Virus record (IMG/VR): IMGVR_UViG_3300023181_000044 | Location: 1 to 43,349 of that record | Source of the DNA: a virus | DNA: 43,349 nucleotides | Reading direction: 5' to 3' (one strand) | Part shown: piece by piece, positions 32,251 through 37,485 of the stretch | How positions within the stretch are numbered: position 1 is the first letter of the stretch | How the letters are laid out: each line of letters opens with the position of its first letter | The notes under the pieces: model-generated | What the model saw: the letters and a program-made list of their open reading frames with translations, nothing else | The model's database searches: none | Told to the model about the DNA's origin: nothing | Translations under genes and position numbers: made by a program

Positions 32251-32472
32251 TTAGTGTATAAACTCAAACCGAACTTTATGGTTAAATGAATCACCATTTC
32301 CTGATGCGTGAACCCCCCATTTCACTTCGTTTGATAAGTCCATAATTTCGGCGTATGAATCATCTTGAAAATAACATTCAAACTTTTCAGTTAAATGATT
32401 TTCTAAGTAATCATTCATAGTTTGTTTATTGTCGTAGTGCGGTTCTTCTGTTGACCAATTAAAATCTTCCAT
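32251..32472 (-). CDS. Hypothetical protein
   Basis: 73 residues, MEDFNWSTEEPHYDNKQTMN, acidic, with aromatic strands at the end (GNGDSFNHKVRFEFIH). It starts 2 nt after the preceding gene. No family known. Confidence 0.55.
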   Translation of the reverse strand: MEDFNWSTEEPHYDNKQTMNDYLENHLTEKFECYFQDDSYAEIMDLSNEVKWGVHASGNGDSFNHKVRFEFIH

Positions 32473-32474
32473 TC

Positions 32475-32996
32475 CTATTCAGTTTTTAAATTATTAGTTG
32501 ATAAAACAGCCCATCCTCTTGAAATTAGTTCTTCTGTTGATAGTCCGTTGAATGGAAGTAAATAGCCTTTTGAGCGTAGGAAGTCTACAATAATAGGTAC
32601 GTCCCAATAAAACAAATACCCGTCTAAATATTTGTTTTCTTCTGTGTTTTCAAACAAGCCTAATACTATTCTTTTTCCCAATCTCTGGTCAGGGTTGCAA
32701 TCTAAAATTTGCATTAATTCAATCGCATCTTCATCAGATATATCAGAAAGGGATTTTAAAAGTAAATGATAATCTTCTATGCCGTTACCGGAAATTATAA
32801 AGTCTGGTCTGTACAATACGCCAAATCCATTTCGTGTTGTGCAAACATTTTGGCCCCAATATTGTGCGAAGAATTTTTCTTTTAATTCTCGTAATTCAAA
32901 ACTTGTTTTTTGAGCCAATAAACCGCCGTCTATTTGATCCGATATTCTATTTTCATCGTATGACATAACCCTATAATTTTTGTGACGCCAAAGCAT
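32475..32996 (-). CDS. Hypothetical protein
   Basis: 173 residues if it starts at 32996, 163 if at MSYDENRISDQIDGG (ATG 32964-32966). The upstream start is 3 nt from the previous stop, so both are possible. Leu-rich helices (SDISDEDAIELMQILDCNPD) and aromatic segments (YLDGYLFYWDVPIIVDFLRS). No recognised family. The size makes it one of the larger accessory proteins. Confidence 0.6.
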   Translation of the reverse strand: MLWRHKNYRVMSYDENRISDQIDGGLLAQKTSFELRELKEKFFAQYWGQNVCTTRNGFGVLYRPDFIISGNGIEDYHLLLKSLSDISDEDAIELMQILDCNPDQRLGKRIVLGLFENTEENKYLDGYLFYWDVPIIVDFLRSKGYLLPFNGLSTEELISRGWAVLSTNNLKTE

Positions 32997-32999
32997 CGG

Positions 33000-33218
33000 T
33001 TAAAACGGAAGTCCGTTATTTAATGACTCTAAATTTTTTTTGTGATTCTCGATTGATAGATTAATTTTATCAAGTTCTTCGTCGGTTAATTTGCCAGAAC
33101 CGTTACAATATTCACAACCGCTTTGTACCGGACATTCTCCTAAACAATCTCCGTCTGGATGCGGGTGATTTGCGTGCTCTGCCGTCCATCCATTACCATT
33201 ACAAAATTTGCATTCCAT
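33000..33218 (-). CDS. DnaJ-type zinc-finger-like protein
   Basis: 72 residues. CKFCNGNGW at 3-11 and CEYCNGSG near 34-41 are two CxxCxGxG knuckles as in the DnaJ cysteine-rich domain. Between them lies a His/Pro/Cys stretch. The C-terminus is a helix ending NGLPF. Such single fingers often bind RNA or unfolded proteins in phages and plastids. Function inferred only from the motif. Confidence 0.7.
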   Translation of the reverse strand: MECKFCNGNGWTAEHANHPHPDGDCLGECPVQSGCEYCNGSGKLTDEELDKINLSIENHKKNLESLNNGLPF

Positions 33219-33224
33219 ATCCCT

Positions 33225-33386
33225 TTATTTAAGTTGTTTATCCCGGAGTTCTAAAAACTGCTCAGTAAGAACTTTTTTACCTAATTCCGCATTTCCTTTT
33301 CCGTGTCTTTCGTAATCTGCTTGCGAACATTGAATAGCTATTCTGTCCGTCTTTTTTTCTTTAGCGTCTTTTTTTGGTGCTGCCAT
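33225..33386 (-). CDS. Small basic protein
   Basis: 53 residues, Lys-rich (MAAPKKDAKEKKTDRIAIQC), then QADYERHGKGNAELGKKVLT. The leader holds the GC-rich element AATCAGCGGCGGCT that is shared with the 27559-27852 gene. Possibly a small nucleic-acid-binding protein. Confidence 0.55.
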   Translation of the reverse strand: MAAPKKDAKEKKTDRIAIQCSQADYERHGKGNAELGKKVLTEQFLELRDKQLK

Positions 33387-33420
33387 TTTGTTTTGCGTGA
33401 AGCCGCCGCTGATTTTATTG

Positions 33421-33609
33421 TTAATTTACTGAAGCTGAAAGACAATAATTATAATCATTTATATATGTTTTTGTGAGACTATTAGCGTCTTCCAATAACT
33501 GTCTTAATTCTGAAACATCATCCGTTTCTAAGGATATTTCGTATAAGTGTCTGGTATGTTCTATATTTAGAACAGATCTTACTAATTCAATCCAATTTTG
33601 TTTTTTCAT
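33421..33609 (-). CDS. Hypothetical protein
   Basis: 62 residues, MKKQNWIELVRSVLNIEHTR, helical, acidic C-terminal half. Second gene after the promoter at 33790-33797. No recognised family. Confidence 0.55.
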   Translation of the reverse strand: MKKQNWIELVRSVLNIEHTRHLYEISLETDDVSELRQLLEDANSLTKTYINDYNYCLSASVN

Positions 33610-33646
33610 GTTGCATAAAAGTTTTTAATAGCATATTTATAAAAAA

Positions 33647-33760
33647 TTATTTCCAAGTTCCAGGACACATACAAACGACCATTCCGAAAAGAAATGTAAC
33701 AACAATTAAAAATGATGCAGTTGCTTGTAAAAATTCTTTTGTTTCTGATGATAGTTTCAT
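33647..33760 (-). CDS. 37-residue single-pass membrane protein
   Basis: MKLSSETKEFLQATASFLIV then VVTFLFGMVVCMCPGTW forms one transmembrane helix (about 15-31). First gene after the promoter at 33790-33797, so expressed early. Similar tiny membrane proteins can modify the host envelope or inhibit superinfection; no evidence beyond topology. Confidence 0.55.
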   Translation of the reverse strand: MKLSSETKEFLQATASFLIVVTFLFGMVVCMCPGTWK

Positions 33761-33789
33761 AAAATCTTTTTTTAGTTGTTATCTGAGTT

Positions 33790-33797
33790 CAAATATA
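33790..33797 (-). promoter_or_regulatory. Promoter of accessory operon, -7 box TATATTTG (repeat copy 2)
   Basis: TATATTTG plus downstream AACTCAGATAACAA. A TTG element occurs 17 nt upstream of the box. The 23-nt core is identical to the early promoter at 28325-28347, which suggests that both operons are switched on at the same time. Confidence 0.65.
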
Positions 33798-33856
33798 CAC
33801 CTTTATTTCTATTGCAATGCATTTACATACATTTATTTCAAACTTTAACACATTCA

Positions 33857-33886
33857 AACAAAAAACGCCCCAATAAAGGAGCGTTT
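33857..33886 (-). terminator. Terminator after lysozyme gene
   Basis: A stem AAACGC(C)CC/GG(A)GCGTTT (33863-33871 and 33878-33886) with a 6-nt loop, followed by six T on the minus strand. It closes the lysis operon. Confidence 0.75.
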
Positions 33887-33904
33887 GTAAGAATAGTATT
33901 TAGA

Positions 33905-34348
33905 TTAAGATAAGTAAATATCAGCTTCTCTTTTCCTGCGATTGGTTAATCCTGGAATAACTTTACCTCCAGCTTTGTTCCACTTTAAGAACTGTTCACG
34001 AATTGCCGGGTCGTTCGGGTTTAAATTGACTTTTTTCAATAAAGTAGATTTTCTGTAATTACCCAACCCTACATTATAAGCGAATGAAACTAAAGCGTTG
34101 AATTTGTTTTGTCCTACCCAAGTGGTTGCTAAATCTACCGATGCAGCGAACTTATCAGCGGTCACCTGCAGTAAAACCATTGCGTGTGCCTTAGTGATTT
34201 TAGGGTCGGCCATTTTAACCCTTCTACCGTCAGGATAATAAGTGTTGCCATAGCCGATTGTAGGAATACCTACGCTGTCCTTGTAAGGAACTAACGACAA
34301 TCCCTCGAATGAAGCTATTAAGTCGTAACCGTTTTGATCTAATTTCAT
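33905..34348 (-). CDS. Endolysin, GH24 lysozyme (T4-type)
   Basis: 147 residues. The catalytic triad of phage lysozymes is in place: Glu15, Asp24 and Thr30 in FEGLSLVPYKDSVGIPTIGYG-type spacing (E-8-D-5-T). The family's NALVSFAYNVGLG stretch and the final PGLTNRRKREADIYL are present. No signal peptide, so release should depend on a holin. It cleaves peptidoglycan at the end of infection. It overlaps the small membrane gene before it by 4 nt. Confidence 0.93.
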   Translation of the reverse strand: MKLDQNGYDLIASFEGLSLVPYKDSVGIPTIGYGNTYYPDGRRVKMADPKITKAHAMVLLQVTADKFAASVDLATTWVGQNKFNALVSFAYNVGLGNYRKSTLLKKVNLNPNDPAIREQFLKWNKAGGKVIPGLTNRRKREADIYLS

Positions 34349-34470
34349 TTGTATTTCCTTTTCCTAATAAAATCCTGAATTACCCCAACGGCTATAAATA
34401 TAAAAAATCCGAATCCGATTAATGCAAATATACAAATTGGGATGAAATATGATAGTGTGATTTGGATCAT
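34345..34470 (-). CDS. 41-residue membrane protein of lysis cassette
   Basis: MIQITLSYFIPICIFALIGF and then GFFIFIAVGVIQD form one long hydrophobic segment, followed by a basic RKRKYK tail that would lie in the cytoplasm. ATG overlaps the o-spanin stop and its own TGA overlaps the lysozyme ATG (both ATGA), so it is translationally coupled on both sides. It could be the holin or an antiholin. Confidence 0.6.
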   Translation of the reverse strand: MIQITLSYFIPICIFALIGFGFFIFIAVGVIQDFIRKRKYK

Positions 34471-34673
34471 TCGCAGTATAGTTTGTCCTCGGATCTCTTA
34501 ACGAAACTCTCTGCGGCTTTTCTAGCCGATTCATTTACGGCCATTGTGAGGGAATCTTCTTTTACGACCTCTGGTATTTTTGAAACATACTTAACAGGCA
34601 AAACGCTTTCTGAACTTTTGCTACTACACAAAAGTAAAAACATACAAATAAGTATCAGCGGGTTGTTTTTCAT
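34467..34673 (-). CDS. Putative o-spanin lipoprotein
   Basis: 68 residues. N-terminal signal with LLL-C16 as lipobox (MKNNPLILICMFLLLCSSKS), then a mature part of about 52 residues with coiled-coil tendency (AVNESARKAAESFVKRSEDK). Its gene overlaps the end of the membrane coiled-coil gene by 4 nt, the typical Rz/Rz1 order. It would sit in the outer membrane and bind the i-spanin to fuse membranes at lysis. The lipobox is looser than the E. coli rule. Confidence 0.6.
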   Translation of the reverse strand: MKNNPLILICMFLLLCSSKSSESVLPVKYVSKIPEVVKEDSLTMAVNESARKAAESFVKRSEDKLYCE

Positions 34674-34984
34674 TTTTCCAATCTTTTTCTGTCCTCAATT
34701 CTCATACTGTCATTGTATTTTGTAGTTTTGTCAGCTAGCTTAATCATCATATAAGAAAGGGTTACGATTGTACTATCTTTCCTTCTTTCTCTAATTAACC
34801 AATCAGCTTCTTTTTTTTCATAAGAGGAAACTTGACCTTTTAATACATCAACAACGTCTTTACGTTCATTGAATAGAATAAGCCCGAGCAGCCCCAACAA
34901 ACAAAGTAAAACAACTAGGTTTTTGTTCTCTGGAGTTAGCTTAGCCCAACTTAACACAAATCCGCCAGCCTCGTTCAGAGCCAT
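34670..34984 (-). CDS. Putative i-spanin
   Basis: 104 residues. A transmembrane helix around 22-39 (NLVVLLCLLGLLGLILFNER) is followed by a charged coiled coil (VLKGQVSSYEKKEADWLIRE) to the end. This is the plan of an inner-membrane spanin, longer at the N-terminus than Rz. It precedes the lipoprotein gene and follows the holin candidate. Sequence homology not checked. Confidence 0.6.
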   Translation of the reverse strand: MALNEAGGFVLSWAKLTPENKNLVVLLCLLGLLGLILFNERKDVVDVLKGQVSSYEKKEADWLIRERRKDSTIVTLSYMMIKLADKTTKYNDSMRIEDRKRLEK

Positions 34985-35019
34985 ATATTCAAAGGTATGT
35001 TATTTGACAAATAGAAATG

Positions 35020-35106
35020 TTACACGATTTCCACTTCGATGTTGTTGATTTGGGATTGTTCGGTTGGCGTTGGCAACCATTGATCGTGCGTAATACTATC
35101 GCTCAT
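35020..35106 (-). CDS. 28-residue hypothetical peptide
   Basis: MSDSITHDQWLPTPTEQSQI and a short acidic end. It overlaps the end of the holin-like gene by 11 nt. Pro/Gln-rich and polar. Could be a translated small protein or chance. Confidence 0.35.
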   Translation of the reverse strand: MSDSITHDQWLPTPTEQSQINNIEVEIV

Positions 35107-35332
35107 ATTGTTTGTTTTCAATTTCAGCTTTCGTTTCCGCATTTTCTCCAACGCCTGTAACGACTTTGTCTTTTGCTAATAATCCGATACCGATAGTACC
35201 GAAAAAAGTAGCTGCCAATCCGACTATTTTAAGCCAGTTAGGAACTACTTCTAATTCTAATTGTTGAATCGCTGTTGGCACTAATCCAAGTGCGGTAACG
35301 ATTGATGCTAGGGTTGTTCTCCAGTTCTTCAT
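35096..35332 (-). CDS. Holin candidate
   Basis: 78 residues with two hydrophobic helices: about 7-22 (TLASIVTALGLVPTAI) and about 33-52 (WLKIVGLAATFFGTIGIGLL), then a charged tail (GENAETKAEIENKQYER). Size, topology and position before spanin and lysozyme genes fit a class II-type holin of Bacteroidetes phages. Overlaps the preceding gene by 4 nt. Confidence 0.65.
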   Translation of the reverse strand: MKNWRTTLASIVTALGLVPTAIQQLELEVVPNWLKIVGLAATFFGTIGIGLLAKDKVVTGVGENAETKAEIENKQYER

Positions 35333-35751
35333 TTCCTATATTTTTTAATTAACCAATATCCAAATTGCACAATCGGCAAAATGCAAATCACTAAGCAAAT
35401 ATAGAAAAGTATTTCCGATTCTGGAATAAACGCCCAAAGGATAAATGCTATCGGTGCGCCAACTGTTGACCAAAACACATCGCCCCATTGCTGTATTGCG
35501 TTAAAAACAACTTTCTGCATCCACTCGTATAGAAACGCTAAACAGAAAATACAAAAGGCGTAAATGAAGTATTTGATAGCTCCTAATTCGTAAAGCGTGG
35601 TCGGCATATCATTCCAAACCAACTGCGGTTCTTTGTGCGGCGTTGCGCCCCAATACATAAAGTCGTAAATAAAAGCAGTTCCGACTATTAAATGCAACAT
35701 TCCTTTTGATTGCCAGAATGTTTTTAGGATGTTTGATAGAAGTTGCTTCAT
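35329..35751 (-). CDS. Multi-pass membrane protein of lysis region
   Basis: 140 residues from MKQLLSNILKTFWQSKGMLH (ATG 35749-35751, overlapping the previous stop). At least three membrane helices: about 18-35, 60-80 (KYFIYAFCIFCLAFLYEW) and 95-130 (APIAFILWAFIPESEILFYI). Possibly a holin, antiholin, or superinfection-exclusion factor; not recognised. Confidence 0.6.
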   Translation of the reverse strand: MKQLLSNILKTFWQSKGMLHLIVGTAFIYDFMYWGATPHKEPQLVWNDMPTTLYELGAIKYFIYAFCIFCLAFLYEWMQKVVFNAIQQWGDVFWSTVGAPIAFILWAFIPESEILFYICLVICILPIVQFGYWLIKKYRK

Positions 35752-35752
35752 C

Positions 35753-36013
35753 CTATTTATTTTCAAATACGTGCCAAACCAACCCTGCAAAATCCTGAAC
35801 AGTTCCGATATAAACCAAATCGTATTCGTTTACTTCAACGCCCGTTCCGTAAACCTCAATCACACGGTCTTTAAGTTCGTTTGAATCATTGACTTTTGCC
35901 CAAAGTGTCGGGACTCCATTTTGCAACTGAGCGCACAAAATTTCTGCTCCCTCTGGCATTTTAATGGTTTGTTTGAAAGCTCCTGTAAGTGGATATTTAA
36001 AAATTGTTTTCAT
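35753..36013 (-). CDS. DUF7352 family protein
   Basis: 86 residues from MKTIFKYPLTGAFKQTIKMP (ATG 36011-36013). The pattern K-Y-PL...Q-I-MP-GAEIL-AQ-Q-G-PTLWA is typical of a small family often found in phages (DUF7352). Function unknown; the fold is probably a small beta barrel. The gene starts 3 nt after a CTTTG element, so its mRNA could be almost leaderless. It heads the lysis operon. Confidence 0.75.
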   Translation of the reverse strand: MKTIFKYPLTGAFKQTIKMPEGAEILCAQLQNGVPTLWAKVNDSNELKDRVIEVYGTGVEVNEYDLVYIGTVQDFAGLVWHVFENK

Positions 36014-36041
36014 AAGCAAAGTGTTTAGATTGTAAATGTAA

Positions 36042-36073
36042 TGAAAAAAGCCACACTTTACAATGTAGCTTTT
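36042..36073 (-). terminator. Terminator after tRNA-like RNA
   Basis: A stem AAAAGC(U)ACA/TGT(G)GCTTTT (36064-36073 and 36046-36055) followed by TTTTTTC on the minus strand. It starts 2 nt after the tRNA-like element and would define its 3' end. Confidence 0.65.
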
Positions 36074-36075
36074 AA

Positions 36076-36185
36076 TTGTCGTAAAGGAATCGAACCTTTG
36101 GGTGTAGCGTGAAACTTATGGTATTCCGGTTGTTTGTCCGGCTCACTCTCACTATGAATAGCGTTTACCACTCCGCCAACGACAA
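36076..36185 (-). tRNA. tRNA-like RNA of 110 nt, isotype undetermined
   Basis: On the minus strand, acceptor strands TTGTCGT and ACGACAA pair perfectly (7 bp). U8 and a D arm (GCG-GAGTGGTAAA-CGC with G18G19-like GG) follow. Near the 3' end is a canonical T arm AAAGG-TTCGATT-CCTTT. The 61 nt between D and T arms are too long for a normal anticodon plus variable arm. One fit is a 5-bp stem GGAAU/GUUUC with loop ACCAUAA (CAU anticodon, C33), leaving a 33-nt insertion. No CCA is encoded. Confidence 0.5.
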
Positions 36186-36187
36186 TA

Positions 36188-36195
36188 CAAATATA
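36188..36195 (-). promoter_or_regulatory. -7 box TATATTTG before tRNA-like RNA
   Basis: TATATTTG ends 2 nt before the 5' end of the acceptor stem and abuts the terminator at 36197-36230. Transcription would start inside or at the edge of the acceptor stem. Confidence 0.5.
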
Positions 36196-36196
36196 T

Positions 36197-36230
36197 AAAA
36201 AAATCCTTACTCGGTTAAAAGTAAGGATTT
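36197..36230 (-). terminator. Terminator upstream of tRNA-like unit
   Basis: A perfect 10-bp stem AAATCCTTAC/GTAAGGATTT (36201-36210 and 36221-36230) with a minus-strand T-run. It shields the tRNA-like gene from upstream transcription. Confidence 0.8.
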
Positions 36231-36251
36231 CACATGTTTAATTTCGTTCTT

Positions 36252-36305
36252 TTAATTGTAGTTGGTCGAGCCATTAATAACGCCGCCGTTTCTTTGATTT
36301 TTCAT
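36252..36305 (-). CDS. 17-residue mini-ORF between two terminators
   Basis: MKNQRNGGVINGSTNYN, ATG at 36303-36305, TAA at 36252-36254, isolated between the terminators at 36197-36230 and 36352-36385. Low confidence as a protein; the stretch could be a small RNA. Confidence 0.25.
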   Translation of the reverse strand: MKNQRNGGVINGSTNYN

Positions 36306-36351
36306 TTGCAAATGATTTTAGTGTTAAACTTTAAAGTGATTGTAAACATAA

Positions 36352-36385
36352 GAAAAAAAACCTCACTTTTTACAGCGAGGTTTTT
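36352..36385 (-). terminator. Terminator after 36413-36604 gene
   Basis: A stem AAAAACCTC/GAGGTTTTT (36356-36364 and 36377-36385) with T-runs on either strand. On the minus strand it closes the single-gene unit at 36413-36604; it could also act in the other direction. Confidence 0.75.
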
Positions 36386-36412
36386 ACGAAAGTGTAAATG
36401 CAAGTAAAATTA

Positions 36413-36604
36413 TTATAAATTATCTAAATGTTTGTAAGGTTTTCCTTCAAGAAAATTGATTAGCTTCTGCTTTGCGATTTCTTCAGTAACTCCGGCCATT
36501 GTTGTTTCGCATTCAAAAGGAGTAGTTGTAAAAGTTATTGCTTGCCAAAGTCTGCCGATTTTCTTTGTAGTAATTTCTCCGTAAGTAAATTTTTTATCTT
36601 CCAT
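36413..36604 (-). CDS. Hypothetical protein
   Basis: 63 residues, MEDKKFTYGEITTKKIGRLW, then beta strands with threonines and a helical VTEEIAKQKLINFLEGKPYK end. The TACATTTACACTTTC motif about 110 nt upstream also occurs in a variant form downstream of the gene, perhaps a promoter. Function unknown. Confidence 0.6.
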   Translation of the reverse strand: MEDKKFTYGEITTKKIGRLWQAITFTTTPFECETTMAGVTEEIAKQKLINFLEGKPYKHLDNL

Positions 36605-36728
36605 TTTTTGTTTTTAATTTAATTTCTGTCATATGTTTTTGGCTGATAAAATCTCTCCGATTTTGACACTGAACAAATATCCTTGCGAGGTTAAAAATAT
36701 TTATTATGAAAGTGTAAATGTAGGGAAA

Positions 36729-37367
36729 TTATTTTAAATTCACAGATTGAGGTATGTTTCTTTCTTTAGAACGCTCTTTCATTTGCCAATTGTAATCTAA
36801 TTCGTAATTATGTGAGTTTCCAATCAAGTCGTATTTGTCTTTACTAAAAGATATTTTTATAAAAGTCCTCATTCCTTCATCTTGATTTTCATTAACTTTA
36901 TGTATATTGAATTGATTAAGCCTTAAAAGCGTTTTGTTTGGGAAAGTCTTTTCATTGAAAGGCATTGCTTGTTCTTCCATTTCAGATAAACTTACTTTAT
37001 CGTCTAAGGTTAATTTAAAGTCTGAAAAATTAAATATGGTTGGCGATTTGTCAGACCAGATATAATTTATATCATCGGTTAAAAATCCATCTGAATGATA
37101 ACCTTGACGATTGAATGTTTTTTCTTTGTTTTGGTACTGATGCTTTACAGTTAAATAGCAATACGATTCTATGTATTTGTCTAATCCATATTCAGCAACA
37201 AAATGACAACAAACGCAGCCGATTATATCTTTAAGAAAACTTAATCTTTGTTCTACTTCAGGTTTTGATTCGCCTATCATTTTGATTGGCAAATATTGGT
37301 AAAACATCATTTCTAAGCATTCGACGTTTATTTCATCAAGTACTTTTGGCAGTTCTCCATATTTCAT
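36729..37367 (-). CDS. Putative 2OG-Fe(II) oxygenase
   Basis: 212 residues from MKYGELPKVLDEINVECLEM (ATG 37365-37367); an upstream frame would run through a terminator. The jelly-roll ligands can be read: GYHSDGF gives His91 and Asp93, FNIHKVNE gives His156, and MRTFIKIS gives Arg167, in the order HxD...H-x10-R of 2-oxoglutarate-dependent dioxygenases. A CVCCHF cysteine cluster at 51-56 is unexplained. Phage members modify nucleotides or proteins; target unknown. It forms a single-gene unit between terminators. Confidence 0.5.
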   Translation of the reverse strand: MKYGELPKVLDEINVECLEMMFYQYLPIKMIGESKPEVEQRLSFLKDIIGCVCCHFVAEYGLDKYIESYCYLTVKHQYQNKEKTFNRQGYHSDGFLTDDINYIWSDKSPTIFNFSDFKLTLDDKVSLSEMEEQAMPFNEKTFPNKTLLRLNQFNIHKVNENQDEGMRTFIKISFSKDKYDLIGNSHNYELDYNWQMKERSKERNIPQSVNLK

Positions 37368-37376
37368 AATATTATT

Positions 37377-37416
37377 AAATAGAAAATGCCCAAACTCGCT
37401 ACAAGAATGGGCATTT
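37377..37416 (-). terminator. Terminator after metallopeptidase gene
   Basis: A 9-bp stem AAATGCCCA/TGGGCATTT (37384-37392 and 37408-37416) followed by TTCTATTT on the minus strand. It rules out the longer start of the oxygenase gene. Confidence 0.75.
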
Positions 37417-37485
37417 ATCCAATTAAGTTGTTTCCTTAATTTTAACTGAAGTGGTAGCGACAAATCAGTTCAGCAAACATACAAA

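Noticed and set aside
28457-33760. CRISPR-like repeat array or toxin-antitoxin pair among the small genes.
   Set aside because: No regularly spaced direct repeats with unique spacers are present, and no small gene pair matches a known toxin or antitoxin motif.
36729-37463. Longer start of the oxygenase-like gene (MSLPLQLKLRK) at 37463.
   Set aside because: The extra codons run through a strong terminator (stem 37384-37416) that ends the metallopeptidase operon.
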